In this document: positions 1 to 10,180 of the stretch, in pieces | Layout: every line of letters starts with the position of its first letter | Position numbering within the stretch: position 1 is the stretch's first letter | Assembly (NCBI GenBank): GCA_902798825.1 | Contig: CADBYI010000031.1 | Location: 1 to 60,592 of the forward strand | Length of the DNA: 60,592 nucleotides | Source: an uncultured Eubacteriales bacterium | Lineage (GTDB): Bacteria > Bacillota > Clostridia > Christensenellales > CAG-138 | Direction of reading: 5' to 3' | The notes under the pieces: model-generated | Told to the model about the DNA's origin: nothing | Database searches by the model: none | The model's input: the letters and a program-made list of their open reading frames with translations, nothing else | Position numbers and translations under genes: made by a program

Positions 1-337
1 AGATTGGACAGGGTATCGTTGACCCCGCCCTCCGCCGCGTCCAGATTGGTATGGGCGGCATAATGGCCGATGCCGCGGCGCAAAAGCAGGGCCGCCGCCC
101 CCGTATGGGGAGAGGAAAAGCCGATGCTCTTCACGCCGTGGAAGAACTGGGGATGGTGGGTCACCAGCAGATCGACCCCCAGATCGACGGCCTCCCGGGC
201 CGTGGTCGTGGTGCAGTCCAGGGCCAGCAGCACCTTTTTGATCTCCCGATGATCCGGCTCCACCAGCAGACCCACGTTGTCGTACTCTAAGGCCAGTCCC
301 TTCGGGGCGATCTGCTCCATGCAATCGCAAAACCTGT

Positions 338-347
<10 letters not shown>
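1..347 (-). CDS. Nif3-like dinuclear metal-centre protein, 5' part only
   Basis: This is the N-terminal part, about 115 codons, of a Nif3/YqfO-family protein; the rest lies beyond the left edge. Such proteins fold around a two-metal centre and their cellular role is unsettled. The THHPQFFHG motif near residues 63-71 supplies the first paired metal-binding histidines, and AHTNLDAAEGG follows about 40 residues later, as in the family. The start overlaps the end of trmK by ten bases, so the two are translationally coupled. The mnmA-trmK-nif3 order suggests one operon; the trmK-nif3 pair is common in Firmicutes. The family call is secure, the function is not. Confidence 0.85.
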
Positions 348-2157
<1,810 letters not shown>

Positions 2158-2167
2158 CTATACAGGA

Positions 2168-2196
2168 AGTATACCACAGGAAGCCGCTAAAATCAA
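2168..2196 (-). promoter_or_regulatory. Sigma-A promoter for mnmA operon
   Basis: On the minus strand TTGATT and TATACT are separated by 17 bases. The predicted transcript would begin within or just before an 8-bp hairpin (CTTCCTGT with ACAGGAAG) at 2149-2169, directly ahead of the mnmA ribosome site. A third copy of the CTTCCTGT arm lies in the promoter spacer. Confidence 0.65.
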
Positions 2197-2225
2197 TTCC
2201 GCCGCAGGCTGTCGGCCTCTATCTA

Positions 2226-2417
2226 TCAGACACCGCAGCTCCGGCCGATGGTGCTGCCGCCGCCGCAGCCGCAGCCCATGTCGTTGCCGCCGCAATAGCG
2301 GGACAGGAGCAGCAGCCAGATGAAGGTGTCGCAGCTGGCGCAGCCGCCGTTGTTGCCGTCGCCCAGGATGAGCAAAAGAAGCAGGATCCACATCATGTTA
2401 TTGCTGCCAAAGTTCAT
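2226..2417 (-). CDS. Small Gly/Cys-rich membrane protein
   Basis: A 63-residue protein with hydrophobic stretches at about residues 9-18 and 32-38 and six cysteines (26, 29, 42, 49, 51, 61). It ends in a CGCGGG cluster. A very strong AAGGAGG site seven bases before the ATG argues that it is translated. The composition resembles the small Cys/Gly-rich proteins often annotated in Clostridia as chorion-like high-cysteine proteins; that likeness is from memory and gives no function. It is a stand-alone gene transcribed away from glyS. It could bind metal or be cross-linked in spore or envelope material, but nothing here tests that. Confidence 0.6.
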   Translation of the reverse strand: MNFGSNNMMWILLLLLILGDGNNGGCASCDTFIWLLLLSRYCGGNDMGCGCGGGSTIGRSCGV

Positions 2418-2507
2418 GTTTATATCCTCCTTTTTTTCGGGCGTTTTTCATGCCCGTATACATCATAGTACGTTCTTTGGCGGCATTTTGTGCTTCCCGC
2501 CTTTTCC

Positions 2508-2535
2508 TTGACAAATCGGACCCGCTGCATATAAT
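2508..2535 (+). promoter_or_regulatory. Sigma-A promoter for glycyl-tRNA synthetase
   Basis: A perfect TTGACA and a perfect TATAAT are separated by 16 bases and lie 39 bases before the start codon. The leader is too short to hold a T-box, so this synthetase appears to be constitutively expressed. Confidence 0.85.
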
Positions 2536-2574
2536 GGAAAGGAATACTGTGCCCAGAGGAAGAAGGAGGGCAAA

Positions 2575-3966
2575 ATGAGCGAATTGACGATGGATAAACT
2601 GGTTTCCCTGTGCAAAGGCAGAGGGTTCATATTTGCGGGCAGCGAAATCTACGGGGGCCTGGCCAACACCTGGGATTACGGTCCCCTTGGTGTGGAGCTG
2701 AAAAACAACATCAAGAAGGCCTGGTGGAAGAAGTTCGTACAGGAAAGCCCCTACAACGTGGGCCTGGACGCGGCCATTTTGATGAACCCCCAGACCTGGC
2801 AGGCTTCCGGGCATCTGGGCGGCTTTGCCGATCCCCTCATGGACTGCCGCGCCTGCAAGGAGCGGTTTAGGGCCGACAAGCTCATCGAGGACTGGTCCGC
2901 GGAGCATGGCGTGACATTGGAAAAGCCCCTGGACGCCTTCACTCAGGCGGAGATGAAGGACTTCATCGAAACCAACAACATTCCCTGCCCTTCCTGCGGC
3001 AAGCACGATTTCACGGATATCCGTCAGTTCAACCTGATGTTCAAAACCTTCCAGGGCGTCACGGAGGACGCCAAGAACACCGTGTATCTGCGGCCCGAAA
3101 CGGCCCAGGGCATCTTCGTGAACTTTGCCAACGTCCAGCGGACCACCCGTAAAAAGCTGCCCTTCGGCATCGGCCAGATCGGCAAGTCCTTCCGCAACGA
3201 GATCACCCCCGGGAACTTCATCTTCCGGGTCCGGGAGTTCGAGCAGATGGAGCTGGAATTCTTCTGCGAGCCCGGCACCGACCTTGAGTGGTTCGATTAC
3301 TGGCGCGCCTACTGCCACAACTTCCTCCTGTCCCTGGGCATCCGGGACGAAAAGCTGCGGCTGCGGGACCACGATCCCGAGGAGCTGGTGTTCTACTCCA
3401 AGGCCACCACGGATTTCGAGTTCCTCTTCCCCTTCGGCTGGGGCGAGCTGTGGGGCGTGGCCGATCGAACGGATTACGATCTCACCCAGCATCAGAACGC
3501 CTCCGGGAAGGACCTTAGCTACTTCGACACCGAGAAGAACACCCGCTATATCCCCTATGTCATCGAACCCTCTTTGGGCGTGGAGCGCACGTTCCTGGCG
3601 GTCCTGTGCAACGCCTATGAGGAGCAGGAGCTGGACAAGGGCGACACCCGGGTGGTGCTCCACCTGCACCCCGCCCTCGCGCCTTTCAAGGCGGCCGTTT
3701 TGCCCTTAAGCAAGAAGCTGGGCCAGCAGGCCTCCGCCATCCACGCCGAGCTTTCCAAGTATTTCCCCGTGGACTACGACGAGACCGGCTCCATCGGCAA
3801 GCGCTATCGCCGGGAGGACGAGATCGGCACGCCCCTTTGCGTCACCTACGACTTCGACTCCGAGAATGACGGCTGCGTCACCGTCCGGGATCGGGACACC
3901 ATGGAGCAGGTCCGGCTCCCCATCGCGGAATTGAAGGCATATATCGACAGCAAGCTCGTATTCTAA
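2575..3966 (+). CDS. glyQS: Glycyl-tRNA synthetase, homodimeric type
   Basis: This is the single-chain alpha2 glycyl-tRNA synthetase (463 residues), a class II enzyme that charges tRNA-Gly, rather than the two-subunit GlyQ/GlyS form. Motif 1 includes [13 protein letters not shown] near residue 25. The motif 2 region has RPETAQGIF and [14 protein letters not shown], and motif 3 has PSLGVERTF. CxxC pairs (CRAC, CPSC) lie in the inserted domain near residues 90-145. The ATG follows AAGGAGG at ideal spacing. It has its own promoter and a terminator after it, so it is probably monocistronic. Confidence 0.96.
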   Translation: MSELTMDKLVSLCKGRGFIFAGSEIYGGLANTWDYGPLGVELKNNIKKAWWKKFVQESPYNVGLDAAILMNPQTWQASGHLGGFADPLMDCRACKERFRADKLIEDWSAEHGVTLEKPLDAFTQAEMKDFIETNNIPCPSCGKHDFTDIRQFNLMFKTFQGVTEDAKNTVYLRPETAQGIFVNFANVQRTTRKKLPFGIGQIGKSFRNEITPGNFIFRVREFEQMELEFFCEPGTDLEWFDYWRAYCHNFLLSLGIRDEKLRLRDHDPEELVFYSKATTDFEFLFPFGWGELWGVADRTDYDLTQHQNASGKDLSYFDTEKNTRYIPYVIEPSLGVERTFLAVLCNAYEEQELDKGDTRVVLHLHPALAPFKAAVLPLSKKLGQQASAIHAELSKYFPVDYDETGSIGKRYRREDEIGTPLCVTYDFDSENDGCVTVRDRDTMEQVRLPIAELKAYIDSKLVF

Positions 3967-3983
3967 GGATAGCATCGAACCCC

Positions 3984-4014
3984 ATGCCCGCCCTCCCTTC
4001 GGCGGGCATATTTT
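3984..4014 (+). terminator. Rho-independent terminator after glycyl-tRNA synthetase
   Basis: A 9-bp stem of ATGCCCGCC with GGCGGGCAT is followed by ATTTT. It lies in the short gap before the next gene on the same strand, and may only partly stop transcription. Confidence 0.75.
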
Positions 4015-4029
4015 GAAAGGATTGTATCT

Positions 4030-4881
4030 ATGGCTTTTTGGGAACTGGTATGGGACGTATTCTATGAGGATTGCCTGATCCTCTTTCCCATCCTGTTTTT
4101 GACCTTCTTTTTCATCGAGTATCTGGAGCACCGGGCCGGTGAACGGTTTTTGAGCCGGGTAGAGCGGGCCGAGAAGACGGGTCCCCTCTGGGGCGCCCTC
4201 ATCGGCTGCGTTCCCCAGTGCGGGTTCAGCGTGTCCTGCGCCCATCTGTTCAACGGAGGCATCGTCACCGCAGGAACCCTGATCGCCGTGTTCCTTTCAA
4301 CCTCCGACGAGGCGTTGCCTGTGCTTCTCTCCCACCGCAGCGCTCTTCCTGTCATCTGGAAGCTGCTGCTCGTCAAGGTTGTGTTGGCCGTGGCGGCGGG
4401 CTATCTGGTGGATTACCTGTGGAAGCGGGAGAAGCAGCACCAGAGCTTCGCCAAAAAGAACATAGAGCACGCGTGCCACATCAAGGAGAGCTCCACCGGC
4501 GAGCTTTTGTGGGAGGCCTTCAAGCGGACGCTGGAGGTGTGGATCGCTTTGTTCATCGTGTCCATCGTGCTGACCTTCGTCATGGAGAACGTGCCCAAGG
4601 AAAGCATACAGCGCTTTTTGCTGAGCGGCCCGGCCCAGCCCTTTTTGGCGGCCCTGTTCGGCTTCATCCCCAACTGTGCCGTCAGCGTGGTGTTGGTGGA
4701 GCTGTATCTGTCGGATCTCATCAGCTTCGGCGCGGTGGTGGCCGGTCTCTCCTCTGCGGCGGGGCTAGGGATCATCGCTTTGCTTCGGGGCAAGCGGGGT
4801 ATCAAGACCTATGCCGCCATCCTGGGCGCCTGCTATATAGCCGCGTCATTGGCGGGACTTATTCTGCAGCTATTTGAATGA
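4030..4881 (+). CDS. Putative heavy-metal/manganese exporter, ArsP_2-like membrane protein
   Basis: A 283-residue polytopic membrane protein resembling the ArsP_2 family (putative ten-helix metal exporters, often labelled manganese transporters). Two internal repeats are visible: GCVPQCGFSV near residue 59 and GFIPNCAVSV near residue 215. Each has a Pro-x-Cys in a membrane segment, consistent with a duplicated transport core. A charged linker (WKREKQHQ to KESSTGE) separates the halves. Its stop is adjacent to the recD2 start, so the two are probably co-transcribed. The substrate is unproven; manganese, arsenic or another soft metal are all possible. Confidence 0.75.
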   Translation: MAFWELVWDVFYEDCLILFPILFLTFFFIEYLEHRAGERFLSRVERAEKTGPLWGALIGCVPQCGFSVSCAHLFNGGIVTAGTLIAVFLSTSDEALPVLLSHRSALPVIWKLLLVKVVLAVAAGYLVDYLWKREKQHQSFAKKNIEHACHIKESSTGELLWEAFKRTLEVWIALFIVSIVLTFVMENVPKESIQRFLLSGPAQPFLAALFGFIPNCAVSVVLVELYLSDLISFGAVVAGLSSAAGLGIIALLRGKRGIKTYAAILGACYIAASLAGLILQLFE

Positions 4882-4882
4882 T

Positions 4883-7072
4883 ATGGAGATCACGGGCATC
4901 GTCGACAGGATCATATATCGAAACACCGACAACGGGTACACCGTTCTGTCGCTGCGCACCGAATCCGCCGACGGCTTCGTGACATTGTGCGGCACCCTGC
5001 CCCTTGCCTCCCCCGGAGAGCAGCTTCGGGCGGAGGGCAACATCAAGTATCACCCCAAATACGGCCAGCAGTTCGTCGTCTCCTTTGCCGAGACCCTGGC
5101 CCCTTCCACCCAGCTGGCCATCGAGAACTACCTGTCCGGCGGCACCGTAAAGGGCATCGGTCCCGCCATGGCCCGCCTCATCGTGGCCCGGTTCGGCATG
5201 GACACCCTGCAGATCATGGAGAAGGAGCCGGAACGATTGCTGGAGATCCCCGGCATCGGCAAGAAGAAGCTGGAGATGATCACCGGCTCCTTCAACGAAA
5301 ACCGATCCATGCGGGACATTCTCATGGCCCTGGCCCCCTACGGCATCACGGTGAACCAGGCCTATCGCATGTACAAAACCTATGGGGATCTGGCCCTGGG
5401 CAAGGTCCAGGAGAACCCCTATCAGCTCATAGACGACATCGACGGCATCGGCTTCATGACCGCCGACGCCATCGCTCAGCGGGTAGCTGGCTTCGAGACC
5501 AACTCCGCCGCCCGGCTGTTTGCGGGCATCAAGTACGCTCTCCAGGACGCCCGGGTGGAATACGGGCACACCTATCTGCCCTATGAGAAGCTTGTCCTCA
5601 AGGCCAGCACCCTGCTGGGCGTGGATCAGGAGCTCCTCTGTGACGCTGTGGACGCCATGATCGCCGAAGGCGCCCTCATGGAGCAGCTGGTGGGCGAGCA
5701 GCGGGGCATCTTTCAGCCCTTCGTGGCCCGGATGGAGTCCGCCATCGCCCAAAAGCTGATGGACCTCTCGGAGCCGCCGGTGGCGAATCCCTTCTGGGAC
5801 GTGGAAAAATACGAGCGGGAGCTGGGACTAACCCTGTCCGAAAGCCAACGGATGGCGGTGACCCGGGCCCTGGACGCCGGGGTCATGATCATCACCGGCG
5901 GCCCCGGCACCGGCAAGACCACCATCATCCGCTGCATCACCCACGCCTTCACCGGCATGGGCATGACTTTCGCCCTGGCCGCCCCCACGGGACGGGCGGC
6001 AAAGCGCATGACCGAGGCCACCGGTTCCGACGCCAAAACCATCCATAGGCTCCTGGAATACAACCCCCAGGAGGGCTTCGTTCGCAACAAGGACAATCCC
6101 CTCATCTATGATCTTGTCATCGTGGACGAGATGAGCATGGTGGACGTGCCGTTGATGCACGCCCTCTTGAACGCCCTGCCCCGAGGCACGCGGCTGCTGC
6201 TGGTGGGAGACGCGGATCAGCTGCCCCCCGTGGGCTGCGGCGACGTGCTGCGGGACTGCATGGACAGCGGACGGCTGCCCGTGATCAGGCTCACGGAGAT
6301 TTTCCGTCAGGCCGCCAAGAGCCGCATTATCACCAACGCCCATCGGATCAACCAGGGACATATGCCCCTGCTGAGCAGCGAGGAGTCCGACTTCATCTTC
6401 GAGGAGATCCTGCCCCCCGAGCGGATACTGGACCGAGTGAAGGCCCTGTGTCTGCAGGAATGCGTGCGGCTGGGCACTTCGGAGCCCTTGATGGACGTGC
6501 AGGTGTTGGCCCCCATGAAGAAGGGCATGCTGGGGGTCGAAAATCTGAACAAGGTCCTGCAGGAAGCCCTGAACCCCCCCGCCTTGGGCAAGCCGGAATA
6601 CGCCTTTGGGGAGACCCTGTTCCGGCAGGGAGACAAGATCATGCAGATCAAGAACGATTATAAGGTCGCCTGGTATAAAACCGATCGAGGCGGCGCCCTT
6701 CAGGAAGGGACCGGGGTCTTCAACGGGGATCTGGGGACCCTCTATCGGCTGGACACCGCGAATCGGATTATGCACGTGCTTTTCGACGACGGGCGGCTGG
6801 CGGAATATACCTTCACCCAGAGCGACGAGCTGGATTTGGCCTATTGCATCAGCATCCACAAGAGCCAGGGCAGCGAATTCCCCACGGTGCTCCTGCCTCT
6901 GGCCGGGGGGCCGGCCATGCTGCTGAACCGGAATCTGCTCTACACCGCCGTCACCCGGGCCAAGGGATTGGTCTATTGCCTGGGCCACAGGGACACCGTG
7001 GCCCGGATGGTGCGCACCGTCCAGTCCCGGCGCCGGTACACCTCCCTGTCCGTTCGCCTGCAGGAGGTGTGA
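4883..7072 (+). CDS. recD2: ATP-dependent DNA helicase RecD2
   Basis: A 729-residue SF1B 5'-3' helicase of the RecD2 family, found in bacteria lacking RecBCD and active in repair and replication-fork maintenance. The N-terminal OB-like region (GYTVLSL, KYHPKYGQQF) is followed by helix-hairpin-helix segments (GIGPAMARL, IPGIGKKKL). Walker A GGPGTGKTT is at about 338-346 and motif II DEMS near 414. C-terminal motifs include GDADQLPPVG and the SIHKSQGSEF and NLLYTAVTRA segments. A TTG nine bases upstream could also start translation, but I prefer this ATG because the family begins close to MEITG. It overlaps nothing and is followed closely by comF. Confidence 0.94.
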   Translation: MEITGIVDRIIYRNTDNGYTVLSLRTESADGFVTLCGTLPLASPGEQLRAEGNIKYHPKYGQQFVVSFAETLAPSTQLAIENYLSGGTVKGIGPAMARLIVARFGMDTLQIMEKEPERLLEIPGIGKKKLEMITGSFNENRSMRDILMALAPYGITVNQAYRMYKTYGDLALGKVQENPYQLIDDIDGIGFMTADAIAQRVAGFETNSAARLFAGIKYALQDARVEYGHTYLPYEKLVLKASTLLGVDQELLCDAVDAMIAEGALMEQLVGEQRGIFQPFVARMESAIAQKLMDLSEPPVANPFWDVEKYERELGLTLSESQRMAVTRALDAGVMIITGGPGTGKTTIIRCITHAFTGMGMTFALAAPTGRAAKRMTEATGSDAKTIHRLLEYNPQEGFVRNKDNPLIYDLVIVDEMSMVDVPLMHALLNALPRGTRLLLVGDADQLPPVGCGDVLRDCMDSGRLPVIRLTEIFRQAAKSRIITNAHRINQGHMPLLSSEESDFIFEEILPPERILDRVKALCLQECVRLGTSEPLMDVQVLAPMKKGMLGVENLNKVLQEALNPPALGKPEYAFGETLFRQGDKIMQIKNDYKVAWYKTDRGGALQEGTGVFNGDLGTLYRLDTANRIMHVLFDDGRLAEYTFTQSDELDLAYCISIHKSQGSEFPTVLLPLAGGPAMLLNRNLLYTAVTRAKGLVYCLGHRDTVARMVRTVQSRRRYTSLSVRLQEV

Positions 7073-7073
7073 G

Positions 7074-7712
7074 ATGGATCGGATCAAAGACCTGCTCCTC
7101 TCCCTCGTGGCCCCAAATAACCACCGATGCTATCTTTGTGATCAGGAGTGTCCCGCCAGTGAGGACGGCCTGTGCGAAAACTGTCGGCAGACCATGAAGC
7201 TGGCCATCTCCCCCGCGCCGCCCGCCGGACTGGACGGCCTCACGGCCGGGCTCCAGTACAGCGACGCCCTCTCCACCGTCTTTTATCGATTCAAAAAGAA
7301 GGAGCGCACGGACTACACTCCCTTCCTGGCCCAGTTCATCTCCATTCCCCAGGAATGGCACGCCGAGATGCTGCTGCCGGTGCCGCTGCACTGGCTGCGG
7401 GAATACTATCGCACCTATAACCAGAGCTATCTTCTGTCCCAATATGTTTCTGCCCGGGACGGCATTCCCATCTGCCGGGACCTTCTCGTCCGCACCCGGC
7501 CCACGCCCCAGCAGAAGCTGCTGAACGAAAAGCAGCGCCGGCGCAATCTGAAGGGTGCCTTTCAGGCCGCTCCCGAGTGCAAGGGTCGGTCCATCGTCCT
7601 CATCGACGACGTGGTCACCACCGGCTCCACTCTGAGCGAATGCGCCAAAGCATTAAAAAAGGCCGGCGCCCATCGGGTATACGCCGCCTGTGTGGCCTGT
7701 ACGGAAAGATAG
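7074..7712 (+). CDS. ComF family phosphoribosyltransferase-like protein
   Basis: A 212-residue ComF-family protein. In Bacillus, ComFC helps move transforming DNA inward; in non-competent bacteria the role is unclear. The N-terminal zinc motif is C19xxC22 and C34xxC37. The C-terminal type I PRTase motif VLIDDVVTTGST is at about 173-184, and the usual RTRPTPQQ and RRRNLKGAF motifs sit between. The ATG lies one base beyond the recD2 stop with AGGAGG inside the recD2 end, so the two are translationally linked. No other competence genes are in the window. Confidence 0.9.
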   Translation: MDRIKDLLLSLVAPNNHRCYLCDQECPASEDGLCENCRQTMKLAISPAPPAGLDGLTAGLQYSDALSTVFYRFKKKERTDYTPFLAQFISIPQEWHAEMLLPVPLHWLREYYRTYNQSYLLSQYVSARDGIPICRDLLVRTRPTPQQKLLNEKQRRRNLKGAFQAAPECKGRSIVLIDDVVTTGSTLSECAKALKKAGAHRVYAACVACTER

Positions 7713-7970
7713 CTATCGTTCCCGTTCATGCAGATACTTCTCTTTGGTGGCCTGACCGCCCCGGATATGGCGCTCGGCCTTGTTGGTGTCCAACACCAGC
7801 CGCACCCGGCCATAGAGGGCGGGGTCGATCTGCTTCAGGCGCCCCGTGACCAGCTTATGGACCGTGGACTTGGAGGTGCCGAAGAAGTGGGCGGTCTCCC
7901 GCACCGTGGCCCCGTTTTGCACCATGTATCGACCGTACAAGCAGGCCCTTTCCGTCCGATCTTTTTTCAT
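7713..7970 (-). CDS. spoIIID: Sporulation transcriptional regulator SpoIIID
   Basis: An 85-residue HTH protein matching SpoIIID, the mother-cell regulator that changes gene expression after engulfment in endospore formers. The helix-turn-helix TVRETAHFFGTSKSTVHK covers about residues 22-39, and the conserved tail RHIRGGQATKEKY is present. Its stop abuts the comF stop (convergent genes). A large hairpin occupies the short gap to murI, immediately ahead of the start codon. This gene is the main evidence that the organism can form spores. Confidence 0.95.
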   Translation of the reverse strand: MKKDRTERACLYGRYMVQNGATVRETAHFFGTSKSTVHKLVTGRLKQIDPALYGRVRLVLDTNKAERHIRGGQATKEKYLHERER

Positions 7971-7973
7971 GCG

Positions 7974-8028
7974 ATACCCCCGCTGTTCTGCCGTTTGCTC
8001 ATGTATATGCAGGCAGAAGCGGGGGTAT
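7974..8028 (-). promoter_or_regulatory. Long hairpin in the spoIIID 5' region
   Basis: A 17-bp stem (ATACCCCCGC plus TTCTGCC against GGCAGAA plus GCGGGGGTAT, with a two-base bulge) fills the murI-spoIIID gap and ends four bases before the spoIIID ATG. No U-run follows on the minus strand, so it is not a normal terminator. Its GGGGG run is the only ribosome-site-like sequence and would be base-paired. The loop contains CATATACAT, loosely like a sigma-E -10 element. Confidence 0.5.
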
Positions 8029-8033
8029 GTGCT

Positions 8034-8834
8034 TTAGAATTGGTCGATGTTCACCTTTTGCACGTTCTCGGCCGAGACCGCGTCCAGATACCGGCGGGCG
8101 ATATCCAAAAAGCCAGTGTCTTCGTCGCTGACGAAATAGGAGACCCGGTTGGGAGAATCGTCCCTCGGCAGATCGAAGCTCTCCCTAAGGCCGAAGGACA
8201 AAGCTTTCCCTACGTTGATGAAGGTCACCTCCGGCATATGCTTTTGCAGCGTCCTCGCCAAAAACGGGTAGTGGGTGCACCCCATGATGATGGTGTCCAC
8301 CCCCGTCCCCTTGAATTCGCCCAGATACCGGGCGACGGTCATCTCCGTAATGGGGTCGTCCGGCGCGAACCCGTTTTCGATCAGCGGCACGAACAGAGGG
8401 CATTCCACCCCCCAGGTCAGGGCCTCAGGGCACAGCTCCCGTATCCGCCGTTCATAGGCCCGGGAGTTGACGGTGGCTCTGGTGCCGATGATGCCGATGC
8501 GCTTGGACCTGGAAGCCTGCAGGGCCGCCTGACAGCCGGCGTCGATGACCCCCACGATGGGGAGACGAAAGCTGTTCTTAAGCGCAGGCAGGCAGTTGGT
8601 GCTCACCGTGCCGCAGGCGATCAAAATGGCCTCCACCCCCTTGGAGAGCAGAAAGCGCACGTCCTGCTCGGCGTAGCGGGTGATGGTCTCCACCGTCCGA
8701 GAGCCGTAGGGGACCCGGGCCGTGTCGCCGAAGTAGATCACGTCCAGGCCCGTGTTGTATTTGCAAATCTCGTTCAGGACGGTCAGGCCGCCCAGACCGC
8801 TGTCGAATACGCCCAATCGTTTCAGGGTGCCCAT
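8034..8834 (-). CDS. murI: Glutamate racemase
   Basis: Converts L- to D-glutamate for peptidoglycan. The protein has 266 residues with the family N-terminus GVFDSGLGGLTVL and the two catalytic cysteines, C74 in IACGTVST and C186 in GCTHYP. The first motif has Gly where many racemases have Asn (ACNT). I chose the internal ATG at 8834, preceded by GGGAG, because the family starts a few residues before GVFDSG; a longer upstream frame would overlap the neighbouring gene. It is followed by spoIIID and preceded by a small acidic protein gene on the same strand. Confidence 0.94.
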   Translation of the reverse strand: MGTLKRLGVFDSGLGGLTVLNEICKYNTGLDVIYFGDTARVPYGSRTVETITRYAEQDVRFLLSKGVEAILIACGTVSTNCLPALKNSFRLPIVGVIDAGCQAALQASRSKRIGIIGTRATVNSRAYERRIRELCPEALTWGVECPLFVPLIENGFAPDDPITEMTVARYLGEFKGTGVDTIIMGCTHYPFLARTLQKHMPEVTFINVGKALSFGLRESFDLPRDDSPNRVSYFVSDEDTGFLDIARRYLDAVSAENVQKVNIDQF

Positions 8835-8856
8835 GAAACTCTCCCTTTGTCTTTTC

Positions 8857-9174
8857 CTATTCCCAATCGATGAGGCCCGCGCTCTCCAGATATGCCTCGT
8901 CATACTCCATGTAATCCTCCACGAACCGCATGGCGTACATCTTCTGCTCCGGAAAAGCGGCCTGGAGCTTCTCCATCATGTAATCGAAGGCCCGATCGTC
9001 GTCATAGACGGCCCCTTCGTCCACCCCGGACTCCGCCATAAAGCTTTCGTCCAGTTCCATGACCTTGTCCAGCATCCTGTCGAACACGTCCTTGGGAAGG
9101 ATGGCGAAATCTCCTTGCTGAGCAAACTTATCCGCGATATAGGCCCGTGCCTCGACCTGATTGTATTCTTCCAT
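8857..9174 (-). CDS. Hypothetical small acidic protein
   Basis: A 105-residue, strongly acidic soluble protein with no signal peptide, membrane segment or family I recognise. It is rich in Asp, Glu, Met and Tyr (FDRMLDKVMELDESF, EDYMEYDEAYLE) and is probably largely helical. The ATG at 9174 is preceded by AGGAGG at good spacing, which rules out the longer in-frame start 14 codons upstream. It lies 22 bases upstream of murI on the same strand and may be co-transcribed with it. No function can be assigned. Confidence 0.65.
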   Translation of the reverse strand: MEEYNQVEARAYIADKFAQQGDFAILPKDVFDRMLDKVMELDESFMAESGVDEGAVYDDDRAFDYMMEKLQAAFPEQKMYAMRFVEDYMEYDEAYLESAGLIDWE

Positions 9175-9320
9175 AGTATGCCTCCTGGTGTTTTCATTTG
9201 CTGTATAGTATATCATCCATAGGGCCTGCCGTCCATGAACCGGGTATGAATTTTTCAGTTTCCTAAAATTTCACGCCCATTTCACTTGCCATCCGGGCCG
9301 ATCCCATATACACTGTTGGT

Positions 9321-10130
9321 ATGAAAACGATCCTATCCCTTCTATTGTGCCTGACCACCCTGGCCGGCTGCACCCCTGCCCCCGAAAACGGCATGGACAT
9401 CTACACCTTCTCCATCGGCAAGGCCGACTGCTCCCTCCTGTCCTTCGACGGGATGAACGTGCTCATCGACACCGGCGAGGAGGACGACGGCGACGAGATC
9501 ACAGAGGCCCTAAGCGAGCTGCAGGTGGAAAAGCTGGATTTGGTGATCCTCACCCACTTCGACAAGGATCATATCGGCGGCTTTGCCGAGATCGCCGGGA
9601 GCCTGCCCATCGAGAAGGTCCTTTTGCCCGACTATGTCCGGGACAGCGATTATTACCGATCCATGGCCGACGCCCTCTCATTCTATGATATACCGTCCCA
9701 GCGCCTGACGGCGGAAACGACCTTCGAGCTGGGCCGGGCCCGGTTCACCCTATGGGCCTCCACCAAGACCTATGATCCGGAGAAGGAAAACGACAATCAG
9801 ATGTCCTTGGTGACCGCCGTCGCCTTTGGGCAGACCCGGCTGCTGTTCATGGCCGACGCGGAGGGCGGCTGGCTCAAGGACCTGTGCTATGAGGGCTATG
9901 AGCTGGGCTGCGACGTCCTAAAGTTTCCCTGTCACGGCAAATGGCAAAAGCACGTGCCCGCCCTGCTGGCCCTGACCCTTCCCTCCTACGCCATTGTGAC
10001 GGATTCCGCCAAGAATCCCGCCGATGAAAAGACCCTGAGCGCCCTTGACACCATGGATGTCACCACCCTTCGGACCATAGACGGCGACGTGCATCTGTTC
10101 ACCGACGGGACCAAGGTGACGATCCGCTGA
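9321..10130 (+). CDS. ComEC-like metallo-beta-lactamase-fold lipoprotein
   Basis: A 269-residue exported protein. The signal peptide ends in the lipobox LAGC with C17 as the predicted lipidated residue. The mature part is a metallo-beta-lactamase fold like the isolated C-terminal domain of ComEC: VLIDTGEE, the metal motif THFDKDHIGG at about 78-87, and a later PCHGKW histidine. Hydrolysis of extracellular nucleic acid or a phosphodiester is plausible but unproven. No Shine-Dalgarno sequence precedes the ATG. A TATACA at 9307-9312 would place the transcript start almost at the start codon, so a leaderless mRNA is possible. Confidence 0.8.
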   Translation: MKTILSLLLCLTTLAGCTPAPENGMDIYTFSIGKADCSLLSFDGMNVLIDTGEEDDGDEITEALSELQVEKLDLVILTHFDKDHIGGFAEIAGSLPIEKVLLPDYVRDSDYYRSMADALSFYDIPSQRLTAETTFELGRARFTLWASTKTYDPEKENDNQMSLVTAVAFGQTRLLFMADAEGGWLKDLCYEGYELGCDVLKFPCHGKWQKHVPALLALTLPSYAIVTDSAKNPADEKTLSALDTMDVTTLRTIDGDVHLFTDGTKVTIR

Positions 10131-10180
10131 ATCCTTCGAATATAATAAAAGGTGGCGGCACAGGCCGTCACCTTTATGTT

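Noticed and set aside
2536..2574. T-box riboswitch for glycyl- or cysteinyl-tRNA synthetase
   Set aside because: Both genes have consensus promoters only about 40 bases before the start codon, too short for a T-box.
2398..3669. Long open frame on the minus strand opposite glycyl-tRNA synthetase
   Set aside because: It is a frame shadow caused by high third-position GC in the real gene; its sequence is His/Gly/Val/Leu-rich, fits no family and has no ribosome site.
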